A program made the translations under genes and the position numbers. Shown one piece after another: positions 50,020 to 64,000 of a DNA stretch of 64,000 nt; positions within the stretch are counted from its first letter, which is position 1, and each line of letters starts with the position of its first letter. The notes under the pieces are model-generated. The model worked only from the letters and a program-made list of their open reading frames with translations, had not been told where the DNA came from and did no database searches. This DNA comes from Solea solea (lineage: Eukaryota; Chordata; Actinopteri; Pleuronectiformes; Soleidae). The stretch spans positions 9,519,466 through 9,583,465 of the forward strand of contig NC_081148.1 of assembly GCF_958295425.1 (NCBI RefSeq), read 5' to 3'.

Positions 50020-50280
50020 CTAAGCATCGTCTGGTTTGTCTGCTGGTGGTCCACATGGCTGGAGCATCTTCTCCATCAGGTTGAAGCGGACGCGAGCTTT
50101 GCTCTCATTCTCAGCAACGGAGAAGTAGTTGAGCAGGTCAAAATGTCCCATGTAGGAGCAGTAAGAGTCCCGTTGCTGGTTCACCAGCCATTCCCACTTG
50201 CTGGTGTCGGCGTGTCCAGTGCCTATGTACTTAGACTGGAGATGCTCCAATTGACTGTGGATGTTGTACCTGTCCGTCAT
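50020..50280 (-). CDS. sf3b5: sf3b5, splicing factor 3b subunit 5
   Basis: Encodes the full 86 residues, the same length as human SF3B5 and nearly identical in sequence: MTDRYNIHSQLEHLQSKY, then a central DSYCSYMGHFDLLNYF and MEKMLQPCGPPADKP near the end. SF3B5 (SF3b10) is a small subunit of the SF3b complex in U2 snRNP that contacts SF3B1 during branch-site recognition. The coding region is intronless, as in mammals. A 5' UTR intron is likely: donor CCCGG|gtacgt (exon low end 50614) to acceptor taccag (exon high end 50308). Confidence 0.97.
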   Translation of the reverse strand: MTDRYNIHSQLEHLQSKYIGTGHADTSKWEWLVNQQRDSYCSYMGHFDLLNYFSVAENESKARVRFNLMEKMLQPCGPPADKPDDA

Positions 50281-50485
50281 TCTGGCTCAACTGAGATTTG
50301 CTGAAGCTCTGGTAAGAGAAACACACGTTTTCAGTCAAGTTAGTAGTTAGACTCGTACCTAGTTTGCATAAAACGGTCACGTGCATTGCTTAATAACTGT
50401 GGATATGACAACTTAATCTGGTTTATACGGTAACAGTAACCCGACTAATATCTTTCCCAATGTTTTTTGTCTCTACAAATGAATT

Positions 50486-50539
50486 GTTAGCATGCTAACA
50501 GTAAACGTGTGGCTGGCTAGCCGCTAACTAGCCACACGT
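50486..50539. repeat. Palindrome and hairpin in the sf3b5 5' intron
   Basis: GTTAGCATGCTAAC (50486-50499) is a perfect 14-bp palindrome. acgtgtggct (505-514 of this kilobase) pairs with agccacacgt (530-539) as a 10-bp-arm hairpin. Both lie inside the putative sf3b5 5' UTR intron, close to the promoter. Confidence 0.7.
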
Positions 50540-50613
50540 ACAGTATGTTTATTATTTCCGAATCGGCTAATTTAGAGAAATATCCAGACATAAAATGCAC
50601 AAAACATACGTAC

Positions 50614-50765
50614 CCGGGAAGACGTAAAGAACTGAATGGAGAAGACAGAAGTAAATTAAGAGACTGCGGCGACTTCGTTTCCCCCGCACCACAAACACTG
50701 GAGTTATGACTTCCGGTAACGCTCCCCTGTAAAAAGAACCGATATGTGAAGTAGGCTGCACTCTT
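50614..50765 (-). promoter_or_regulatory. sf3b5: Probable sf3b5 5' UTR exon and promoter
   Basis: A donor at 50614 (CCCGG|gtacgt on the minus strand) marks the likely non-coding first exon. Upstream on that strand the sequence holds CCGGAAGT (plus strand acttccgg near 50709), an ETS motif typical of TATA-less housekeeping promoters. The start site was not fixed. Confidence 0.5.
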
Positions 50766-53700
50766 TAGTTCCGCCGTTCCTCCATTAGACGCTTTAATTT
50801 GGATCCCTTTCTCTCTCTCTCTCTCGCTCTCTCTCTCTATTTCTCTACAGTCTCTTTCTCTACAGTATATACAGTGCTTAACACATTTATTAGACCACCA
50901 CCCACAACCACAGTTGTCCTAAAGTGACAGCTATGGTAATTATCAAAATAGTGTAAAACAAATTGTAGTTATTTACTTCCATTCCTGAACAGTAACGTTT
51001 GTTTCCATGGTTGGATGTTATGCTTGATTATTTTCAGCTCACATTCGGGTAGAAAAGGTGAATGCAGTGTGTTATTTATCTGCCAAGTGTTATTGCAATC
51101 AGCCAAAAACTGTAATTTGAATGTTTTTTATTAATCCCTAAGGGGATTAATGAAAGTATATATTCTATATTCTATTTAATTGTGATGAATCTGAAAAGCT
51201 GCTGGTTTATATTGGCCTGGATCCTCGTGTCATCCCTGGAGACACACTGCCAGATATAATTTATCAAGCAGCACACTGAATCTATAAAGGTGACTTTGAG
51301 ATCAGTCTGGCTGCGTGGATTAATGGTTTTCAGAATATGAATTTATGGTTAAATTTGTGACTGAACGTCACAGACAGATTATCTACAATTTATTCCTCGT
51401 TTATTTTATCCAATAGCATAAACCACTTTTAACATTTTACTAAATATAATCTGTGCAACACATTATGTATCTCTATAATATATATTAATGTTATTGTCCA
51501 TCAGTGTACTGATACAGTGCGATCATTTTATAGGCCCTATGAGAGGTGTAACTGTTATCTTCGTATGATCTGAAGCGAAATCAAATAAACTGCTGTAATA
51601 GTAATAGTGTCCCTTGTGTTGAGCAGATATTTATAAGGAAAACTCATTTCCCGTTTTAGTCCCTTCATGGGAACAGTTTACACATCCTGCCTTGCCCAGC
51701 TTCTTGTCTTCTTCAATTTCAGGTTTTTAGTCTTGAAAAGATATTTTTTTTAGTTTGTTTCTTGTTGGTTCAACACATTGTTGTTGTCATTTCTCTTTAA
51801 AAATGTCAGTGGAAATGTGTGGAGACAGCCGAGGGAAGCAGATGGCAACCGCTGTACACTGTAACAGTATTATTTTCCCGAGCAGAACACATCCACTGAG
51901 TTATGTGACCATAACATCAGACATATCCATCTGAGTATGTTTTTCTTGAGTTGGTAATTGGAGAAACGTGCAGAAATCTGTCAGGTGACATTCTGTAAGT
52001 CAGTGTATGAAGTTAAGTATAATTTGACCTTCATGTGTCATTTAACTAGACCACATTTCATATTCAGTTAGGCCCTATGAGGACACTTATTCACGACTAT
52101 TAATTGTCTCCATTGGTCGCTCTTGCTCTGTAGAAAAGTGCCTCATGAGAGCAACATGGTAAATGATAACAGTAAAGATAAAGGTCAATTTATTAAACTT
52201 AGATGTGCACATTTACATTTCTGTAGGACCCGGGAGAAATCTCTGGAAGCAAGAGATCAGGATTGTGGCGTAAATGAGGCTGATATCAGAGCCCAGACGT
52301 ACACGTGAGACGTGCTTACATGAATGGATAAAGCTGGAATACAGTGTATCTGCAGTCTGAATGCGCAAATGAATAGCTCTGCATTTGCATCTGAATAAGA
52401 GAAAAGATTCAATTATACGTAGGCCATTAGTCTTCTGACATTCACTTGAGAGTGGTGTAATGAGATCTAGGGTTTCCCTTCTATAATAAGAGTAAGAGTA
52501 AGAGTCTGTTTTAAGTTTTTCTTTCTTTTTCTTTTTTTTGCATGCACTTATCTCCATATCATGGTCAGAAATACAAAAGCCTCTTCGTGAGTTGAACTGT
52601 TTGCATGACAATGACTAATCAACACACATTCATTAGTGTGCACTGAAGAGATATAGCAGTTAAAATGTAAGCCTGACTATCTTAAACATTTAGGTTTCAT
52701 AGTTTCCCGTAATATCACAGAAATGACCTGATTTACTCATCATTCACAAGAATAAAACAATAAAAGGGTGGTCACAGACCAGTATAGGCTGCGTAGCATT
52801 CAAACAAATGTAACTGGTACACTTTTGGCTTTGTTAAAACTATGCGTTGTTGGATAATTATAGATTTAAATCATGAAATAATACGTTTTAACAGATACAA
52901 CTGGGGGAAACAAAAGGGCAGCAATGGCTTCATATATTGACCTTTAATGTGAGCCAAGCTTCAAAAACACTACACTAGAACAAGTATAATAATAGTTTCC
53001 TCTCATTTATTTTTGTTTTCTACTCTGCCTGAAACAAAATAGTTTAATCTCATTTTACTGAGCCACGTCTCAGGTATTCTGCATCACAGGGGAAAGATTA
53101 TTCAACTTTGATGGCCAATCTTTTTTGTGAGCAGTTCTGGGAGCTGCAAAGGGTAATGAAATCAGGTGAATGGATGTGAATATGGTCTGGTGTGATGGCT
53201 CCTGTGCCTCATGGTCCTGCTGAATGATAGCATAGTAAAAAAAAAAACCCCAGACTCAGTGATACTTTCAGGGATTTAAACCAACTGCCCAAGACGGCGG
53301 CACGTTTCCAACCACCAGACGTCCGGGCTTGATAGAGAGAAGAAGTAAAAAAACAAATGACACCCTGCAGAGTTGTTTCAGCGACGGCTGGTTGGTTGAC
53401 TGACAAACAGAGGAAGCTCATTGGACAGCTGACAAACTGCCAGCTGTAACTGGGTGGCTACTTATTTGGCAGGGAAAATTATAAGATAGATTGCAGGTTT
53501 GCATGATTCTGCTTTGTCCCACTGCCTTGTTTTCGTGCCTTCACCTTCTGTTTTCGTGACTTCTATCTCCCCACCACACCTGAGACACCCCACTCCTATT
53601 GGTTAAATGATGAGAGCCTGTAAGCCATTCATCTGGGTGTGAAACAGCTTGAGGAAACAACTGCTCTGTGCTGAGTCGCGTATCAAAGCCTGGAGGACTT

Positions 53701-55882
53701 TAAAACGGATTTGGCACGGCTCTGAGCACACAATCTCACTCGTACCGCTTTGGATTCCATCAAGGATTTATGTGTACTTGCTTTTTAAAAAAGGAATGAA
53801 CTTTTTCCACTCATCACATACGATGATCAGGATTCTCACGGCTTCGGTGGTGACCTGAGCGACCTGTGACGCCTGTGGCCGTACCAAAGATGACACAAGT
53901 TTCCCTGGAGCCCTCGCAGCAGAGCTATAGTGTACAGTATGAAGGTTAGATTAAACTTCATTGTCCACAATGTGGAAAATTGCCTTCGGCTCCACATAAG
54001 AAATAAGACACAGCAGATATCTAAGATCTGCCTCCCTGCGCTGAAATATACAACCTGCAGCACAGATGCAGACAGAATTATTAAGGTCAGGACTGCTGCA
54101 GACATTGTACAGAATAAAACCCACTCAGTGCTAAAACAGGACATCCTTGACGTGCAAATGCTTTGTATTACAAATAAACAATGCACATAGTGAACATGTG
54201 TGCAGAAAACCACTGTTTACATGCGCTGTAATTAATCTGATTAAGCTGATCAATTATGTCCAATTAAGACAAAACAAACATGTGTGCAAAACAGTCAACA
54301 ATGGCCACAACTGCAAAGGTTTCATGAAGGAGAAGAGGAGGAGGAGGAGGAGAGGAGCGTTTATGCTTCACATGAACACGCTGTGCGCTGTTCTCATGGA
54401 GACCTTCATTTCCCTCCTCTAGACAAAGCCTTAACTTTGTTTTGGTTGATTAGCTTCCTGCGCAGACAAGGGCGAGCTCCACAGCATCAGGTCTGTGCCA
54501 GAGCGGAAAATCTGCACGAGGAGGGGACATTTGAAGCCGCTCGATAATAATCACCATGACAGGACCAATCATGCTGCCAACTCCAATATGAGAGCGACTG
54601 GGCTTCCCGACAGACCCGTACATGACAAGACAGTTGCGGGCATGTACCCACGCCCACGTGCTCCTGAGACACAAGAGTGTACATCATCTGTACAATAGTT
54701 CCAAGTAATAATAATCTTTCTCAGCCGCTTGAATTGTTAGAATCCGTTTTTTGTGCCATGTCGCACTTTCTTGCAACCACACACACACACACACACACAA
54801 GCTGATGTAACCCCTTGCTGATCAATCATAAGAACAATAATTAAGTTTTTACATTGCATTCATCATTTGGCTCCACAGAGACAAATGATTGATGTGGGGG
54901 GGAGAAAAAGGCTCAGCCTGTTAGCGGAGACTGCTGGAGGTTGTAACGATTGTCCATATTTCATGTGTGACTGTGTATTAGTCATCTCTTGGTACACAGG
55001 GAGGACACGCTGTGTTGTGTCTCAGTTTGACGGTGACAAACAGACGGAAAGAGACGAGGCCACGGCGCACATGAAACTTTATTCCAATGCGAGAAAACAA
55101 ATAAGTCACTTATTTCATAGACAACGCACCGATGAGCAGTACAAGTTTATAACGCATGTAAGTGTTCACAGCGTGAGTACAAATGATCGTCTGTACAGCA
55201 GATTACACAAAACGCCATTTCAAGACTGGCACGCAAGTCACGTCACGACGCAGTCTCAAGTGGTGTAAACATCGCATTCGTTTTATATTTACATTCTGTC
55301 ACCTGCAGTGGCACACATTATATTCTATTCTATTATATTATATTATATTTTCTTGTTCAGTGTTTCATTCACTTCAGAATGATAGGGCTTCAATGTTTGA
55401 GTAGATCATGTATTTCTTTCAATCTAATCAACAAACAAAAGCATCGTACAATCTGCAACCAACCTGAAAAACTTGAAATACACATTTTAAAAGTGACACA
55501 GCAACATACTGTGTACAGTTTGTCGAATACACTATAAGCACAGTGACACAGGAAGCCACATTCTGCTGCATTGTGATTAGGATTTTTGATTGAAAAAAAA
55601 AAACAAAACAAAACTATGCCATTTCTTTTTTTATTTTCTATTTCATGTCCTCTAAACTGGCGTCTGTATCCTTTTCTGTCAAAAAACAAACACGTAAAAC
55701 AGTTTTATATATATATATATATATAAAGTTCATCTCTGTGTAAGCTACATACACAATCTAAGATTTTACATCATCGTTATTTAATTAATATGAAAAAGCA
55801 ACACGATACTTACAATATTTTACAAAGGAGATTAATACAATCAGGTTCATCTTTACAGATCTTAATAATAATAATAGTAGTA

Positions 55883-55928
<46 letters not shown>

Positions 55929-57068
55929 CAATACTGGTGCACAGAATATTCAGTAGAGCTCCAAAAAAGGCAACTGGCAAAAAGAGCACATGGCACAATA
56001 CATAAGCAAAAGCAATTGTTACAATTACAATATACAATCCTGCTTGGCTCACTGGTAAATACTCCATTCTACCTGGTAAAAAGGTTATTATGCTGCTGTT
56101 GAACATACACAGTCAGAACCATATGTTTGTATAATAATATGCCACACACACACACACACACACAGTATGTGCATTGTGCGCTGTGCAAACAAGCAGATGA
56201 GTGTTCTTTGCTGGTTTCGTCGATCGATCCACGGTTCAGCACAAAGATCCCGAGTGAACATAACACAATGGTTTCTCTTCTCAGCAGAGAGAACATTCAG
56301 TGTTCTACTCTACTGTGAGTCCAGCAACACAGACACATATGTGTCTTTAGAGGGAGCCAAAGTTAGAAACTATAAAAAAACTATAGATTGAGGAAAGGGA
56401 ATTTTTTCATCGTCTAACCGCTGTATCCTCCACATGAAGGTCGTGGGGTGGGGGGCAATCCCAGCGCACATAGGGGCGAAAGGCGGCGTACACCCTGAGT
56501 CGGGTGAATATAGATAATCTTGAAGTGCACAAAGCCAACCGAGTACAGAGTGCATACACAAGCAGGATGAAAAGCACAGTTGGCGCTGTGAACGTCACTG
56601 AAAGCGCGTGAGAGAGCCTTTAGAGCCTTTGTCCTCTTTTACGAGTGTGAACGATTGAAAAGTGACAACAGTCTGTTACGGGGGCATATGAAACCACCAG
56701 ACGTAACACAATTAATTGATCTGTTTTTTTCTTCTTCTTCCTCTCCTTTTTTTTCCCTCAACAGCTGTGAGAATTAATGATAGGATGAGAGTTGGGTCAA
56801 GGAGATTAGATCAATGAGGCAGCTCTCCTAAAAGAACAGAACACCATCTTATTGGGGACTAAAGTGGCTTTTATAGATCTGTATCTGTACACCTGTCTGT
56901 CTTCACTGTACATACACGATTCTGTCTTTCTAGTCTACATGGTAGGTATAATGGTAATGAAACATCCCTTTTTTCACAACTTCGTCATCAAGTCACTGGT
57001 CGGATGGCGAACAACCAGTGCTGTTGTCAAAATTGTTTGTGCTTTTGAGTTTTAGACCCATCCTAATT

Positions 57069-57101
<33 letters not shown>

Positions 57102-57290
57102 GCATAAAAACTGACCTTGTCAGGACCAGTAGTCCTCATGGAGACCAAAACCTGGTCCTGATGAGACAGAACCTTATTTCTGAGGAATTATGGTGAGGTT
57201 AAGGTTAGGGATAATGTTTAGGCTTTCCAAATGAATTACAAGGACAGTTACGCAAACCTGTGTGTGCTTGCTATGTGTGTGTGTGTGTGG
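50766..57290. other. Intergenic/oprm1 downstream region, no convincing gene
   Basis: AT-rich DNA with a TC repeat near 50805-50845, a (TAA)n run at 55863-55922, CA/TG runs near 54778, 56140 and 57070, and a microsatellite-flank repeat at 57090-57290 (ttgtcaggaccagtagtcct..ggttaaggttaggg) common in fish. The longest frame (54867-55268) does not look like a real protein. Some sequence near 57 kb could be oprm1 3' UTR. Confidence 0.5.
55863..55922. repeat. (TAA)n microsatellite
   Basis: AAT/TAA triplets with a few TAG interruptions, in the intergenic region below oprm1. Confidence 0.93.
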
Positions 57291-57389
57291 TCACAGCCCC
57301 GTGGTGACCTGTGTGACCTCCGAGTTGGGGTCATCATTGGTAACGCTGCCGCAACAGCGAGAGTCCACCGACGACCCCTCCAAGGCTAG
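57291..57389 (-). other. Candidate alternative tail exon for oprm1 (weak)
   Basis: A minus-strand frame of 32 codons ends DDPNSEVTQVTTGL and TGA at 57291. It ends in T-x-L, a class I PDZ-ligand form, and looks coding-like in composition. However, the good acceptor just upstream (ctctctgtag) does not join it in frame to the phase-0 donor at 58481. Only a weak internal AG would. It could be chance. Confidence 0.2.
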
Positions 57390-58480
57390 TCATACCTACA
57401 GAGAGAGAGAGAGGATGTTCAGTGGATATTCTGCCTGTGTTTTCCATGACATGACCTCCTGACCCCCACGGCCTTTTCTTTCATTCATTCATTTTTCCAC
57501 TGCATGTGCTTTGAGAGTCACAGCAGCTGATCCAAGAGTAAACAGCAGACTGGACACCACACGGGGGGGTCAAAGGGCCAACATACAGAGATTAAAAACC
57601 CTTCCCACTCGCATTTACACCTAAGCTTTAACACTTTAGAGTCTCCACTGAAGACTAACAGGGTCACAGCTTTGGAAATTAGAGCTGTGAAGCTCTGGAT
57701 GTCAGTGAGGAAGCATCACAGGCTGCAGAAGCTTCCTTTACATAAATATTATGTTTTAAGGTTGGGTTTTATCTGTCTGTCTGTCTGTCAGCAGAATCAC
57801 TCAAAAAGTAGTTTGGGATTATATTTTTAAGGGATGTGGATTATGGCCCAAGAAGGAGAAATCATTAAATTCTACTGGTGTTTTGGATCCTGATCACGAT
57901 TTTCTTTTCAAAACCTTGCGAGACAGAGGACTGCGTTATTTATTTCATCTGTGGTGTTTTAACTTAAAGTGTCTTTTTATTTGTATAGCACTTATTTTTC
58001 TTTTTTTAGGGGGGGGGGGGGAGAAATACGATAAAGAGTATTGAAAATAAAGATGTTATTCCTGTAACAGTTTGACAGTAATAACAGTGAGTCTCCAGTC
58101 TGCATGTCTGTGGACTGTGGGAGGTATCCGCCGTACGTGGAAGAAATACAAACTCACACAGAAAGGCTGTGAATCAGACTGGAAGCCTTATCGCTGTGAG
58201 ACATCAGCGCTAACCACTGCTCAACCATGCAGTGATTTGAAAATTAAAAATAATTTCACAGTCTCAGTTTAAATAAACAAGAACTTGCAGTTTTGTTATG
58301 TTTCAGATGATCTCTTGACCAATTGCAGTTCATCCACTCAGTCTCTGCTGATACCTTAAAGCATATGCTGAAGATTTACTGTGACAATGATGCAAAACTA
58401 CTCTTTAATGTTTTAAAAGAAACAAGTTAAATCTAGAATTTAAACATTCTATACACGCAGAGATTAGCTGTAGCAATTAC

Positions 58481-64000
<5,520 letters not shown>

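Noticed and set aside
54867..55268. 133-codon plus-strand frame
   Set aside because: No recognisable domain, uneven composition and a non-ATG-like context. Chance length is plausible.
56407..56598. Hydrophobic minus-strand frame (TAPTVLFILLVYALC..)
   Set aside because: Could pass for a membrane segment, but both neighbouring frames are equally open, there is no splice context, and I recognise no family.

Overview
The window reads as nuclear DNA of a ray-finned (teleost, probably percomorph) fish. Coding exons are small and separated by introns with GT-AG boundaries. Long CA/TG microsatellites and short fish-type DNA-transposon derivatives are common. The conventional genes (phactr2, sf3b5, oprm1) are vertebrate orthologues whose human counterparts all lie on the long arm of chromosome 6.

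Layout, left to right. Positions 1-1.3 kb are upstream flank. Positions 1584-38148 (+) hold a complete phactr2 gene: 13 coding exons totalling 1893 nt, 630 residues, in one frame across every junction. Its first intron is 24.7 kb long. Nested in that intron, antisense, lies an unusual multi-exon gene (about 25.7 kb down to 9.7 kb, minus strand). I can splice it in frame from ATG to stop: a KMT5A-like SET domain, then 13 tandem in-frame copies of a short exon, two acidic/serine-rich exons, a large exon with two zinc-knuckle-like motifs and a tyrosine-recombinase-like domain, duplicated acidic exons, and a Trp-rich C-terminal module. The predicted product is about 1522 residues. The exon array is a near-perfect 713-bp tandem repeat (about 8.6 kb), with every exon copy in phase 0-0.

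Positions 38.1-45.8 kb are phactr2 3' flank with repeats. An intronless rsph3-like gene follows at 45.8-46.75 kb (-), then a SINE-like element and the spliceosomal gene sf3b5 at 50.0-50.3 kb (-) with one 5' UTR intron. From 50.7 to about 58.4 kb I see no convincing gene. The mu-opioid receptor gene oprm1 occupies 58.5-62.7 kb (-). Its exon 1 (N terminus and TM1) should lie beyond the right edge, and its final tail exon is uncertain.

phactr2 (actin/PP1 regulation), rsph3-like (ciliary axoneme), sf3b5 (splicing) and oprm1 (neuropeptide signalling) are functionally unrelated neighbours. The part most worth attention is the nested SET/tyrosine-recombinase gene and its amplified exon. It looks like either a multicopy mobile gene family or a host gene assembled from transposon and chromatin-modifier parts. 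All exon calls come from reading splice sites, frame and recalled family features. No alignment or database search was run.
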